From Rhizobium sp. (lineage in GTDB: Bacteria; Pseudomonadota; Alphaproteobacteria; Rhizobiales; Rhizobiaceae): 64,000 nt of DNA. This document shows, one piece after another, positions 8,580 to 17,391 of this stretch (its first letter is position 1; the number at the start of each line of letters is the position of its first letter). Below the pieces are notes generated by a model. It was given only the letters and a program-made list of their open reading frames with translations. It was not told where the DNA came from and did no database searches. The stretch lies in the NCBI GenBank assembly GCA_003527225.1, contig DPXQ01000044.1:1-64000 (forward strand). Direction: 5' to 3'. A program made the translations under genes and the position numbers.

Positions 8580-9284
8580 TCATTGGAGGCTGGCGAGCAG
8601 GTCCGGCAGTTCGCCGAGATGTGTGAGTTCGCGAAAACGCGGCGCTTCCATGGGCTTTTCCACCTGCTCCAGGATCCAGGTGAGTTCATGCGGCACGAAA
8701 ACGCCCCAGGCGCCCGCTGCGATCGCCGGCACGACGTCGGATTTCAGCGAATTGCCGACCATCATCGCTCGATCCGGGCTCTCTCCGTTGCGTGAAAAGA
8801 CGCGCCGGTAGGTGGTGGCCGACTTGTCCGAAACGATCTCCACCGCGTCGAAGATGTCGCCGAGGCCCGATTGCGCCAGCTTGCGCTCCTGGTCGAAGAG
8901 ATCGCCCTTGGTGATCATCACCAGGAAGTAGTCGCCGGCAAGCTTTTCCAGCGTCTCGCGAGCATGCGGCAGGGTCTCGACAGGATGGCTCAGAAGTTCC
9001 CGGCCGATGGCCAGGATATCGCCGATCACGCGGCCGGGCGCGCGGCCTTCGGTCACCTCGAGCGCCGTCTCGATCATCGACAGGGTGAAGCCCTTGATGC
9101 CGAAGCCGTAATGGCCGAGATTGCGCTTTTCCGCGTTCAGAAGGCGCTCGGAGATGTGATCGACGTCGGCGAAATCGGCGAGCAGCGATTTGAAATGGTC
9201 TTCCGTCAGCCGGTAATACTGCTCGTTTTGCCAGAGCGTGTCGTCGGCATCAAAGCCGATCATGGCAAGGGGGCGGATGCTCAT
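8580..9284 (-). CDS. HAD-superfamily hydrolase
   Basis: 234 residues. Motif I is FDADDTLW (the DxD nucleophile/acid pair near residues 11-13), motif II MITKG and motif IV MVGNSLKSDVVPA, so this is a phosphatase-type HAD protein with a helical cap between motifs I and II. NQNEQYY-like sequence after motif I (WQNEQYYRLTE) is common in rhizobial HAD proteins annotated as haloacid dehalogenase-like or phosphoglycolate phosphatase-like. The substrate cannot be inferred. It is convergent with tag. Confidence 0.85.
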   Translation of the reverse strand: MSIRPLAMIGFDADDTLWQNEQYYRLTEDHFKSLLADFADVDHISERLLNAEKRNLGHYGFGIKGFTLSMIETALEVTEGRAPGRVIGDILAIGRELLSHPVETLPHARETLEKLAGDYFLVMITKGDLFDQERKLAQSGLGDIFDAVEIVSDKSATTYRRVFSRNGESPDRAMMVGNSLKSDVVPAIAAGAWGVFVPHELTWILEQVEKPMEAPRFRELTHLGELPDLLASLQ

Positions 9285-9372
9285 GGGTGCCTCGTTCAGG
9301 CCGCTGTTTGACAGGGCGCAATTCTAGCCATGGCTTGTGGCAATGCAATGGCGTTGGATGGAGCCGCCGTAA

Positions 9373-10380
9373 TCATGCGACGTGAAGGACGCCGATTAGC
9401 AGGAGGCTGATCGCGCAGAGCATCAGCAAGGAAGCGAGGGCCGCGAGGATCACCCGCCCGCCCGCCCGCGTGACCGTACGGACGTCGACGGAAAGGCCGA
9501 GACCCGCCATCGCGAGGGTGGTGAGAAGATTGGACACAGTGCCGATCGGCGCAAGCGCCACGGAAGGTATCATCCCGAATGAGCGCAATGCCATCATGGT
9601 GGCGAAGCCGGCGATGAACCACGGCAGCACATGACGCCATGAAATCCGTCTGCCGCTGGCGCCATGAAGCGCGCCGAGTGTGAGGAGAACGGGTCCGAGC
9701 ATCAGCACGCGGATCAGCTTGACGAGCGTGCCGGCATGCATGCTGACGAGGCCGGCCGGTGCGGTCGCCGCCAGAACCTGCGGAACCGCGTAGACGGTCA
9801 GTCCGGCGAATACCCCGTATTGCAGGTTGCTGAGGTTCGCCACCGCCTGCAGCGCCGGCAGGAGCAGCACCACCCCCACGCCCAATATGGCTGTAAAGGC
9901 GATGGAGGCGGCAACATCTTCGGGTTCCGCGTGAATGACCGGCGCGGTGGCCGCAATCGCGGAATTGCCGCAGATGGAATTGCCGCAGGCAACCAGCATC
10001 GCAAGCTTTGCAGGCAGTCCGATGGCGCGGCCGACACCGTAGCTTGCGGCGAGCGAAAAGACGACGACGGCCGCAATTCCCGCGACAAGATAGGGCCCCG
10101 CGTCGCGGATTTCCGAAATGCTGATCGACGCGCCAAGCAGGACCACGGCGCATTCGAGAAGGACCTTGGCGCTGAAATCGATACCGGCGTGAAGGGTCGG
10201 GCTGAGCGGGAGCGCCGAGCGAACCGCTGTACCGAGAAGGATGGCGAGGACCAGGCTCTCGATCCATCGACCGCCGGCAAGAGCGAATTCAGCATGTTCC
10301 AGAGCGAAGGCAGAGAGGGCGACGGCGATGGAAAGCAGGATTCCGGGAAGGAGTGGGAAGAAACGCGAGATTATTGACAT
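9373..10380 (-). CDS. yeiH: YeiH-family membrane transporter (putative sulfate exporter family)
   Basis: 335 residues, nine to ten predicted membrane segments, matching the YeiH/PF03601 family. The motif AILLGTAVRSALPLSPTLHAGIDFSAKVLLE and the glycine-rich CGNSICGNSAIAATAPVI helix are family hallmarks. The family is annotated as a putative sulfate exporter, but transport has not been firmly shown. Start uncertain: the ATG at 10380 gives the usual family length, whereas an ATG at 10464 would lie inside the palindromic operator at 10458-10484. Divergent from a LysR gene, the same arrangement as yeiE-yeiH in E. coli. Confidence 0.88.
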   Translation of the reverse strand: MSIISRFFPLLPGILLSIAVALSAFALEHAEFALAGGRWIESLVLAILLGTAVRSALPLSPTLHAGIDFSAKVLLECAVVLLGASISISEIRDAGPYLVAGIAAVVVFSLAASYGVGRAIGLPAKLAMLVACGNSICGNSAIAATAPVIHAEPEDVAASIAFTAILGVGVVLLLPALQAVANLSNLQYGVFAGLTVYAVPQVLAATAPAGLVSMHAGTLVKLIRVLMLGPVLLTLGALHGASGRRISWRHVLPWFIAGFATMMALRSFGMIPSVALAPIGTVSNLLTTLAMAGLGLSVDVRTVTRAGGRVILAALASLLMLCAISLLLIGVLHVA

Positions 10381-10457
10381 GAGGATTCCGAAAGAGATGA
10401 GAACTGCGGCAATCTCTGCTCTTCCTTTCTGTCGACTTCCATCGAATAATATAGTAT

Positions 10458-10484
10458 GTTTCATTCGATAAAATCGAATGAAAC
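10458..10484. promoter_or_regulatory. perfect 12-bp inverted repeat, likely LysR operator
   Basis: GTTTCATTCGAT and its exact complement ATCGAATGAAAC are separated by AAA. The dyad lies five bases upstream of the lysR start (10489) and about 80 bases upstream of the chosen yeiH start. A third ATCGAAT half-site is at 10441-10447. A LysR protein bound here could repress its own gene and control yeiH. The regulatory role is inferred from position; the symmetry is directly visible. Confidence 0.7.
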
Positions 10485-10488
10485 CCCT

Positions 10489-11391
10489 ATGACTTTCGAG
10501 CAGCTTTCCATCTTCGTTGCCGTCGCCGAACGCGAACATCTGACGCGGGGCGCCGAGGCGCTCGGCCTGACGCCTTCGGCTGCCAGTTCCGCGATCCGAA
10601 ATCTCGAGGCCTTTTATCGTGTCGCGTTGTTTAATCGCGTCGGCCGCCGTATCGAACTGACGGTGGAAGGCCGGGCCTTCCTCGACGAAGCCCGCGCCAC
10701 CCTGGCGCGTGTCCGCGCGGCCGAGCAGATGCTGGCCGAAATGGGCGGGCTGTCGCGCGGCACGCTATCGGTCCATGCCAGCCAGACGATCGCGAGTTAC
10801 TGGTTGCCGCCCGTGCTGATGGCCTTCCATGCCGAATATCCGGGCGTCGAGCTCGACCTGACCATCGGCAACACCCGTTCGGTGGCGAATGCCGTGCGTG
10901 AGGGGTTGGCCGATATCGGCTTCGTCGAGGGCGTCGTGGACGAACCTGCCCTGTCGTTCTCGATGCTCACCGACGATGCGTTCCTGATCGTCACGGGCCC
11001 CGGCCATCCCTGGGCCGACGGCCATCCGCTGTCGGCGGAAGATCTCGTCTCGGGCACGACATGGGTGATGCGCGAACGGGGATCGGGAACGCGCGGTGCT
11101 TTTGAAGCAGCGCTCGCCGCCCATGGGCTCGACAGCGCGGCGCTCAGGATCGTCCTGGAGTTCCCCTCGAACGAGGCGGTTCTCTCCGCTGTCCGGTCGG
11201 GACCTTGTGCAGCGGTGGTGTCGGGCATCGCCGCCGGCAGCCAGTTGCACGAGGGCCTGTTGAAGAAGGCAGGCTTCGATCTGCCGGCGCGGCAGTTTTA
11301 CGTGCTTCGCCACAAGGAGCGACGGCTCAGCAAGGCGGCCGCGATGCTGGAAAGCCTCGCGCGGAAGACGGCCGTGGCACAACCGTCATAG
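10489..11391 (+). CDS. LysR-family regulator (YeiE-like), divergent from yeiH
   Basis: 300 residues: N-terminal winged helix (MTFEQLSIFVAVAEREHLTR, then GLTPSAASSAIRNLE) and a C-terminal two-lobed inducer-binding domain starting about residue 92 (GTLSVHASQTIASYWLPPVL). In E. coli the equivalent YeiE sits next to yeiH, so regulation of the divergent transporter is likely. The ATG at 10489 begins the canonical LysR N-terminus; an upstream in-frame ATG would add residues from inside the palindrome. The 3' end is part of a strong hairpin terminator. Confidence 0.92.
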   Translation: MTFEQLSIFVAVAEREHLTRGAEALGLTPSAASSAIRNLEAFYRVALFNRVGRRIELTVEGRAFLDEARATLARVRAAEQMLAEMGGLSRGTLSVHASQTIASYWLPPVLMAFHAEYPGVELDLTIGNTRSVANAVREGLADIGFVEGVVDEPALSFSMLTDDAFLIVTGPGHPWADGHPLSAEDLVSGTTWVMRERGSGTRGAFEAALAAHGLDSAALRIVLEFPSNEAVLSAVRSGPCAAVVSGIAAGSQLHEGLLKKAGFDLPARQFYVLRHKERRLSKAAAMLESLARKTAVAQPS

Positions 11392-11410
11392 ACAGGCTGT
11401 GCCACGGCCG
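11369..11410. terminator. bidirectional hairpin terminator containing the lysR stop codon
   Basis: A perfect 13-bp stem (CGGCCGTGGCACA at 11369-11381 and its complement at 11398-11410) with a 16-base loop. The loop contains the lysR stop codon, so the last few lysR codons form the left arm. It lies between the convergent lysR and DUF305 genes and can serve both strands. Confidence 0.7.
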
Positions 11411-11421
11411 GACTTGAGGCC

Positions 11422-11781
11422 TTATTTACCGTTCGCGGCGAGCCATGCCGTCATCATGGCGATCTCGGCTTCCTGGGCCTTGATGATCTCTTCCGCGAGC
11501 TTGCGAATTTCCGGATCCTTTCCGTATTGCAGCTGGACCTTCGCCATGTCGATCGCGCCCTGATGATGCGGGATCATGCCGCGGACGAAATCGACGTCCG
11601 TGTCGCCGGAATATTCGATCGCCATGTCGGTGTGCATCTTCGCGTTGGCTTCGGCGAAGGCGACGCTCGACGGGCTCATGTCCATGCCGGCGACGTGGCC
11701 GCTATGGTCCATTGCGTCCTGGGCAAACGCGGCGGTGGAAAGAAGCAGCATGGATGCAGTGATGATGGATTTGAAGAACAT
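11422..11781 (-). CDS. DUF305 exported protein
   Basis: 119 residues with a signal peptide ([23 protein letters not shown]). The mature protein is rich in Met and His ([13 protein letters not shown]) and has the DUF305 core [20 protein letters not shown]; the HH pair is characteristic. The fold is a ferritin-like four-helix bundle in the periplasm, and the genes often occur with copper-handling genes. A metal role is therefore plausible, and the next gene upstream is also a Met/His/Cys-rich exported protein. No copper pump is present in the window. Confidence 0.88.
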   Translation of the reverse strand: MFFKSIITASMLLLSTAAFAQDAMDHSGHVAGMDMSPSSVAFAEANAKMHTDMAIEYSGDTDVDFVRGMIPHHQGAIDMAKVQLQYGKDPEIRKLAEEIIKAQEAEIAMMTAWLAANGK

Positions 11782-11856
11782 AGGATATTCCCTTTCTGAC
11801 CTGGCAGAATGATTGGGTTGCGCAGGCTGAGCCTGCGTCGTGACGTCCTGGCGCGG

Positions 11857-12216
11857 TCAGGCGCGGGGAGGGGGATCGAGCGGGGCGGCGACGCGCGAAA
11901 CGAGCGAGGCGGAAATCCCGGGCAATGGCGCCGATCGCAGCAGGGGCATGGCTTCCGGCTGGGCCGGCATGGCAGCGAGCGACATGCATATGGCGCAATG
12001 TCCCTTCTGGCCGGCTCTGCCGTCGTGCGGACAGTCGGCCCGGGACGTCTGAGGCATTGCCATCAGGTGTGCGCCGTGGTCTGCCGCCTGCATTCCGATG
12101 GCCATGCCACCGGTCGCGGAGGCTGCGATGTCCCCACCGGTCGCCATTCCCATGGAGGGCATGGCGCCATAGGCGACGAGGGTGATAACGAGCAGGAATC
12201 TCAACAGCAACCGCAT
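11857..12216 (-). CDS. Met/His/Cys-rich exported protein, DUF2946-like
   Basis: 119 residues. A hydrophobic N-terminal segment (MRLLLRFLLVITLVAYGAMP) looks like a signal peptide or anchor. The rest has many Met, His and Cys (HGAHLMAMP, CPHDG, GHCAICM), with a CxxC pair, and ends in the PLDPPPRA motif often seen at the C-terminus of DUF2946 proteins encoded near copper genes. The family call is by pattern only. Same strand and 75 bases upstream of the DUF305 gene, so the two may form a metal-responsive operon. Confidence 0.6.
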   Translation of the reverse strand: MRLLLRFLLVITLVAYGAMPSMGMATGGDIAASATGGMAIGMQAADHGAHLMAMPQTSRADCPHDGRAGQKGHCAICMSLAAMPAQPEAMPLLRSAPLPGISASLVSRVAAPLDPPPRA

Positions 12217-12425
12217 GGCTGGGAAGCTAGTGCGGATTTTGCCGAAAGCAATGGTTTTTCTCCGCCCGATGCGTCTCCCTACGCGAATGTGATTTCCCGT
12301 TATCGCGCAGTGCCGCGATGCGCGATGCGGCCTCCGCGCCTCCGCCTTCGCCCTTGCCGCTATGGCCTTGATCCTCTAAGACACGCGGCAATCCTTGGAA
12401 CACGTGAAAATCCGGTCGAAGCATC

Positions 12426-13952
12426 ATGAATGACAAGCAGAAAAAGCCGCAGAAACTGAGAGCCCGCCTGCCGCGCGGCTTCGTCGATCGCGAGGCGGCC
12501 GATATCCGCGCCGTCGAGGAGATGACAGCGAAGATCCGCGAAGTCTACGAGCGCTACGGTTTCGATCCGGTCGAGACGCCGATGTTCGAATATACCGATG
12601 CGCTCGGCAAGTTCCTGCCCGATGCCGACCGGCCCAACGAAGGCGTGTTCTCGTTGCAGGACGATGACGACCAGTGGATGAGCCTGCGCTATGACCTGAC
12701 CGCGCCGCTCGCCCGTCATGTCGCGGAGAATTTCAACGAGATCCAGTTGCCCTACCGCACCTACCGCGCCGGTTACGTCTTCCGCAACGAGAAGCCGGGC
12801 CCGGGCCGGTTCCGCCAGTTCATGCAGTTCGACGCGGATTCGGTCGGCGCGCCGGGCGTCCAGTCGGACGCCGAAATGTGCATGATGATGGCGGACACAA
12901 TGGAAGCGCTCGGCATCAAGCGCGGCGACTACGTGATCCGGGTGAACAACCGCAAGGTTCTCGACGGCGTGATGGAAGCGATCGGCTTGGGCGGCGACGA
13001 GAATGCCGTCCGCCGCCTGGCCGTGCTGCGCGCAATGGACAAGTTCGACAAGTTCGGTGTCGAAGGGGTCCGGCTGCTTCTTGGTCCCGGCAGAAAGGAC
13101 GAAAGCGGCGATTTTACCAAAGGAGCCGCCCTTTCCGACATCCATATCAATAGAATCATCAAACTTCTCGAACCGGTTGACAGCACTCGTCTCGAACTGT
13201 TGCACTTGCTGCATGGGGCGACCCTCGGTTCGGAGGCTGGCCGGCAGGGTGTAGAAGAGTTGGATAACCTCAGTCAGCTCGTTGAGGCCGCAGGCTACGG
13301 TCCCGACCGCATCAAAATTGACCCCTCGTGTGTCCGCGGCCTCGAATACTACACCGGCCCGGTCTACGAAGCCGAACTGACCTTCGATGTCACCAACGAG
13401 AAGGGCGAAAAGGTCGTCTTCGGCTCGGTCGGCGGCGGCGGGCGCTATGACGGACTCGTCTCCCGCTTCATGGGCCAGCCGGTTCCGGCCACGGGCTTTT
13501 CCATCGGCGTCTCCCGCCTGATGACGGCGCTGAAGAACCTCGGCAAGCTCGGCCAGGACGAGGTTCTGGCGCCGGTGCTCGTCACCGTCATGGACGGCGA
13601 TGTCGAGAGCATGGGCCGCTACCAGCGCTTCACCCAGGCGCTGCGCAATGAAGGCATCCGCGCCGAAATGTATCAGGGCAACTGGAAGAAGTTCGGCAAC
13701 CAGCTGAAATATGCCGACCGTCGCGGCGCACCGATTGCCATCATCCAGGGCGGCGACGAGCGGGCCCAGGGTGTGGTGCAGATCAAGGACCTCATCGAGG
13801 GCAAGCGGCTGTCGGGTGAAATCACCGACAATGCCGAGTGGCGCGAGGCCCGCGTGGCGCAGGACGTCGTGCCGGAAGCGGAACTGGTCGCCAAGGTCAG
13901 GGAAATCCTCGAGGCCCAGGCCGAGGATCGGCGCCGGGCGAAGGGTCTTTAA
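12426..13952 (+). CDS. hisS: histidyl-tRNA synthetase
   Basis: 508-residue class II aminoacyl-tRNA synthetase that charges tRNA-His. Motif 2 is seen in [29 protein letters not shown]; the histidine-A signature is [14 protein letters not shown]; motif 3 is [12 protein letters not shown]; a C-terminal anticodon-binding domain follows. It is longer than the E. coli enzyme (424 residues), as is usual for alphaproteobacteria, with extra sequence around residues 210-290. No strong ribosome-binding site is visible. It heads a hisS-hisZ-hisG group interrupted only by a palindromic intergenic element. Confidence 0.96.
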   Translation: MNDKQKKPQKLRARLPRGFVDREAADIRAVEEMTAKIREVYERYGFDPVETPMFEYTDALGKFLPDADRPNEGVFSLQDDDDQWMSLRYDLTAPLARHVAENFNEIQLPYRTYRAGYVFRNEKPGPGRFRQFMQFDADSVGAPGVQSDAEMCMMMADTMEALGIKRGDYVIRVNNRKVLDGVMEAIGLGGDENAVRRLAVLRAMDKFDKFGVEGVRLLLGPGRKDESGDFTKGAALSDIHINRIIKLLEPVDSTRLELLHLLHGATLGSEAGRQGVEELDNLSQLVEAAGYGPDRIKIDPSCVRGLEYYTGPVYEAELTFDVTNEKGEKVVFGSVGGGGRYDGLVSRFMGQPVPATGFSIGVSRLMTALKNLGKLGQDEVLAPVLVTVMDGDVESMGRYQRFTQALRNEGIRAEMYQGNWKKFGNQLKYADRRGAPIAIIQGGDERAQGVVQIKDLIEGKRLSGEITDNAEWREARVAQDVVPEAELVAKVREILEAQAEDRRRAKGL

Positions 13953-13970
13953 GTTGCTGTTCCGCCGCTA

Positions 13971-14181
13971 CCCCCCTCTGGCCTGCCGGCCATCTCCCCC
14001 TCATGGGGGGAGATCGGGTGCCGTCGGGCGCTCGGTCCTGGCAAGCGTTGGTGCTGGTATCGCCGTTCCTTCTGCCTACAGTCTCGACAGGATTGCCAGC
14101 GGGTCTCTTTCTTGCGCCGAGGCATCGCTTCTGGCCGATCTCCCCCCGTGTGGGGGAGATGCCCGGCAGGGCAGAGGGGGG
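13971..14181. repeat. 211-bp palindromic intergenic element (RIME/MITE-like)
   Basis: The two ends, about 48 bp each (13971-14018 and 14134-14181), are near-perfect inverted copies of each other, both reading inward from a C-rich CCCCCCTCTG end. Each end contains its own short hairpin (ATCTCCCCC...GGGGGAGAT). A third, inner inverted pair (CTGGCAA at 14038-14044, TTGCCAG at 14093-14099) sits in the middle. No coding content. Large nested palindromes between genes are the hallmark of rhizobial intergenic mosaic elements; assignment to a named family needs a search. Confidence 0.8.
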
Positions 14182-14222
14182 CGTTCTGGCGCTGTCCCCG
14201 GCGTCATAGAGGGAGCCACCCC

Positions 14223-15344
14223 ATGCCCCTGATCAACATGCCGGATTTTTCCGGTGAACTTCTGGATGAATTCGCCGCGCGCCGCACGGTGCGCGTCGAC
14301 ACGCCGGTGATCCAGCCCGCCGAGCCTTTTCTCGACATGGCCGGCGAGGATCTGCGCCGGCGCATCTTCATGACCGAGAACGAGCGCGGCGAAAGCCTGT
14401 GCCTCAGGCCCGAATTCACCATTCCCGTTTGCCTACGCCACATCGAGACGGAAACCGGCACGCCGAAGCGCTATGCCTATCTCGGCGAGGTTTTTCGCCA
14501 GCGCCGCGACGGCGCCAACGAATTCTATCAGGCCGGCATCGAGGATCTCGGCGACACCGGCATTGCGGGAGCGGATGCCCGCGCCATCGGTGACGCCTTT
14601 GCCGTGCTGTCCCGCCTGCTGCCGGGCCGCGCGCTTCACGTTACGCTCGGCGACCAGGCGGTGTTCGAGGCGGTGGTCAAGGCGCTGGGTCTCCCCGCCG
14701 GCTGGCAGAAACGGCTGATCCACGCTTTCGGCGACAGCGAGCAGATCGAGCAACTGCTGAAGAAGCTTGCCAGCCCGAACCATGTCCAGGGTCTTGACCC
14801 GATGGTCGCGGCACTTCTCGCCTCCGGTGATGACAAGGCGCTGATCGCCCATATCGACGACACCATGCAGGAGACCGGCTACTCGACCAACGCCAGCCGC
14901 TCGCCTGCCGAGATCGCCGCGCGGCTGAAGGAAAAGCTCGAATTGGCCGGGACCCGGCTCGACGGCGCAGCACTTCTCCTGCTGCGTGAATTCCTGTCGC
15001 TCGAACTGCCTCTGTCGGAAGCCTCCGCAGCCCTTGCCGGATTTGCCGATGCGGCGGGCCTGAAGCTCGGTTCCGCGTTGTCGCGCTTCGACGAGCGCGT
15101 GGCCGCGCTCGGAAATGCCGGCCTCGATCTCGGCCGCATCGACTATCGCGCGGCCTTTGGTCGCCCGCTCGACTACTATACCGGCCTCGTCTTCGAAATC
15201 ACGACCGAGGGTCGGCCGGCGGTACTCGCCGGCGGCGGCCGCTTCGACCGCCTGCTGACGCTCCTCGGAGCGGAAAACCATATCCCGGCCGTCGGCTTTT
15301 CGCTTTGGCTCGACCGCATCGAAACTGCGAGGGCCGCACAATGA
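14223..15344 (+). CDS. hisZ: ATP phosphoribosyltransferase regulatory subunit HisZ
   Basis: 373 residues resembling a class II synthetase core ([25 protein letters not shown], then [22 protein letters not shown], and a late GGGRFDRLL) but lacking the tRNA-binding C-terminal domain of HisS. HisZ is the paralog that activates short-form HisG, forming a hetero-octamer. Start at 14223 is set by AGAGGGA eight bases upstream; in-frame sequence before it comes from the palindromic element. Stop overlaps hisG by four bases (ATGA), fitting equal production of the two subunits. Confidence 0.94.
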   Translation: MPLINMPDFSGELLDEFAARRTVRVDTPVIQPAEPFLDMAGEDLRRRIFMTENERGESLCLRPEFTIPVCLRHIETETGTPKRYAYLGEVFRQRRDGANEFYQAGIEDLGDTGIAGADARAIGDAFAVLSRLLPGRALHVTLGDQAVFEAVVKALGLPAGWQKRLIHAFGDSEQIEQLLKKLASPNHVQGLDPMVAALLASGDDKALIAHIDDTMQETGYSTNASRSPAEIAARLKEKLELAGTRLDGAALLLLREFLSLELPLSEASAALAGFADAAGLKLGSALSRFDERVAALGNAGLDLGRIDYRAAFGRPLDYYTGLVFEITTEGRPAVLAGGGRFDRLLTLLGAENHIPAVGFSLWLDRIETARAAQ

Positions 15345-16036
15345 CCATCGCGATCGGATTGCCCTCCAAGGGCCGGATGAAGGATGATTGCCAGGCCATA
15401 TTCGAGCGCGCCGGCATGAAGATCGTCGCCGTCGGCAATGACCGCTCCTATCGCGGTCGCGTCGAAGGTCTGGACGACATCGAGATCGCCTTCCTCTCGG
15501 CATCGGAAATCGCCCGCGAGATCGGGGCCGGAACGGTCGATTTCGGCGTGACCGGCGAAGACCTGATCCGCGAAGGACTGGCGGAAGCCGACAAACGGGT
15601 CGAAATCTGCGCACGTCTCGGTTTCGGCCATGCCGATGTCGTGGTCGCCGTCCCGGAAATCTGGCTCGATGTCGATACCATGGCCGATCTTGGCGACGTT
15701 GCCGCCGACTTCCGCGCCCGCCATGGCCGCCGTCTGGCGATCGCCACGAAATACTGGCGGTTGACCCAGCAATTCTTCTCCAGCCAGCACGGCATCCAGC
15801 TTTACCGCATCGTCGAAAGCCTCGGCGCGACGGAAGGGGCTCCTGCCGCCGGCCAGGCCGATATCATCGTCGACATCACTTCGACCGGTTCGACACTGAA
15901 GGCCAATCACCTGAAGATCCTGTCCGACGGCGTGATCCTCAAGTCCGAGGCCTGCCTGGTAAGAGCGCGCAAGACCGAGCATGAGGGGGATCCCCTTGTT
16001 GACAAGATAGTTGAGGCGGTGCGCGGGGCATTGTGA
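15341..16036 (+). CDS. hisG: ATP phosphoribosyltransferase catalytic subunit, short form
   Basis: 231 residues; catalyses the first step of histidine synthesis (ATP + PRPP). N-terminus [17 protein letters not shown] is the family start; [12 protein letters not shown] and the PRPP loop [19 protein letters not shown] are clear. It lacks the C-terminal regulatory ACT-like domain of the long form, which agrees with the adjacent hisZ. The start is the ATG in the ATGA overlap with hisZ. The next gene begins eight bases past the stop. Confidence 0.96.
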   Translation: MTIAIGLPSKGRMKDDCQAIFERAGMKIVAVGNDRSYRGRVEGLDDIEIAFLSASEIAREIGAGTVDFGVTGEDLIREGLAEADKRVEICARLGFGHADVVVAVPEIWLDVDTMADLGDVAADFRARHGRRLAIATKYWRLTQQFFSSQHGIQLYRIVESLGATEGAPAAGQADIIVDITSTGSTLKANHLKILSDGVILKSEACLVRARKTEHEGDPLVDKIVEAVRGAL

Positions 16037-16044
16037 GGGAGACG

Positions 16045-16644
16045 ATGAGCGAAGCAGAGCAGGTTGTCGGATTGTACGAACGCCACGCGCATGCCTTCGA
16101 CCGCATACGCGGCAAGGGCCTGTTCGAAAAGCCATGGCTCGACCGCTTCGCCGGTCAACTGGCGCGGGGAGCCGCCATCCTCGATATCGGCTGCGGCTCG
16201 GGCGAGCCGATCGCCTCCGGCCTGATCGACCGCGGAATGGCGCTGACCGGCGTCGATTCCGCCGAAACCCTGATCGGTCTCTGCCGGGAGCGGTTTCCCG
16301 CGCATGAATGGCTCGTCGCGGACATGCGCGGCCTTTCCCTGGGCAGGAGGTTCGACGGCATTCTCGCCTGGCACAGCTTCTTCCACCTGACGCCCGACGA
16401 ACAGCGGGCGATGTTCCCTGTCTTCGCTGCCCATTCGGCCGATGGCGCCATGCTGATGTTCACCTCCGGCCCCGGCGAGGGCGTGGCGATCGGCACATTC
16501 GAGGGCGAGCCGCTCTATCATGCGAGCCTTGACCCCGAGGAATATCGGCGGCTTCTTCGGGAGAACGGTTTCGCGGTTCTCGACCATGTCGTGGAGGATC
16601 CCGACTGCGGCGGCGCGACGGTCTGGCTTGCCCGCAAGGACTGA
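16045..16644 (+). CDS. class I SAM-dependent methyltransferase
   Basis: 199 residues with SAM-binding motif I ILDIGCGSGEPIASGL, motif II GVDSAETLI and the post-motif segment FDGILAWHSFFHL. This is a small stand-alone methyltransferase; the substrate is unknown. GAGGGA overlapping the hisG stop places the start at 16045 rather than a GTG at 16033. It appears to be the last gene of the hisS-hisZ-hisG unit because a strong terminator follows, but a role in histidine metabolism is not implied. Confidence 0.85.
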   Translation: MSEAEQVVGLYERHAHAFDRIRGKGLFEKPWLDRFAGQLARGAAILDIGCGSGEPIASGLIDRGMALTGVDSAETLIGLCRERFPAHEWLVADMRGLSLGRRFDGILAWHSFFHLTPDEQRAMFPVFAAHSADGAMLMFTSGPGEGVAIGTFEGEPLYHASLDPEEYRRLLRENGFAVLDHVVEDPDCGGATVWLARKD

Positions 16645-16671
16645 ACGGGAACGCAGAGGTCTGGAATACGA

Positions 16672-16708
16672 GAAGAGCCCGCCGGATCGCTCCGGCGGGC
16701 TCTTCTTT
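16672..16708 (+). terminator. Rho-independent terminator
   Basis: A perfect 15-bp stem (GAAGAGCCCGCCGGA / TCCGGCGGGCTCTTC, loop TCGC) followed by TTT, 28 bases past the methyltransferase stop and before the convergent DoxX gene. Because the stem starts with GAAGA it can also end the minus-strand transcript. Confidence 0.9.
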
Positions 16709-16730
16709 GCCTAGTGGGGCAGGGATTGCC

Positions 16731-17180
16731 TTAGGCGGCGACGGCCACGCCGCGACGGGCATCGAGTGAATAGGCGCCTGCTCCGAATGCCGCGAGCACC
16801 AGGAAGCCGCCCGCGATTGTGAGGTTCTTCATCATCATCAGGCCGTTGAACATGGTCAGCAGGCCGTTGGCAGCTTCCGGGAAGTCCGGGACGTTGATTG
16901 CGCCACTGTGGAAGACCAGGGCCGTGAAGATGCTGAACGCGGCCAGCAGGGCAGCGGCGATGCGCGTCTGGAAACCGACGAGAACGAACAGGCCGGCCAC
17001 CAGTTCGAATAGGCCGGCGAGATAGGCGAGGAGGGTTGCTGCCGGAATGCCCGCGCCGGTGATCATGCCGGCGGTTGCCGACGGATCAAGCAGCTTCGGG
17101 TAGCCGGCGAGGATGAACATGGCCGACAGCAGGACGCGGCCGACGAGAACGACGATGTCGTTGGTGGTGGAATTGGACAT
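16731..17180 (-). CDS. DoxX-family membrane protein
   Basis: 149 residues with four hydrophobic segments. LVGRVLLSAMFILAGYPKL near the N-terminus, then LAGLFELVAGLFVLVGF and a MMMKNLTIAGGFLVLAAFG helix, are typical of DoxX/DUF4149-type quinone-linked membrane proteins. Some DoxX proteins are tied to thiosulfate or redox stress responses, but the function here is unknown. The start at 17180 has CAGGAG upstream; an in-frame upstream extension is unlike the family. The gene stands alone between the hisG operon (convergent) and a degraded gene. Confidence 0.88.
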   Translation of the reverse strand: MSNSTTNDIVVLVGRVLLSAMFILAGYPKLLDPSATAGMITGAGIPAATLLAYLAGLFELVAGLFVLVGFQTRIAAALLAAFSIFTALVFHSGAINVPDFPEAANGLLTMFNGLMMMKNLTIAGGFLVLAAFGAGAYSLDARRGVAVAA

Positions 17181-17391
17181 GGAAGGCTCCTGTGTGACAC
17201 GGCGCCTGGCTAAGCCAGGCTTGATTGCGTTGAACTCAGGCACCTTTCTGCTCGTTTTCCATTGTCCTGAATAGATGGACAACAATTGACTGTTAGTTCG
17301 TAAATTGTGAACAGCCGGGAGTCGCCTGTCCGCGCACGGCTGATGGGCCTGCTGTCGCCGCCGTCCGCGTGCGACGCGGCGGCGCGTGATA

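Noticed and set aside
14112..14222. N-terminal extension of hisZ
   Set aside because: This in-frame sequence is translated from the palindromic element; the family start and ribosome site are at 14223.
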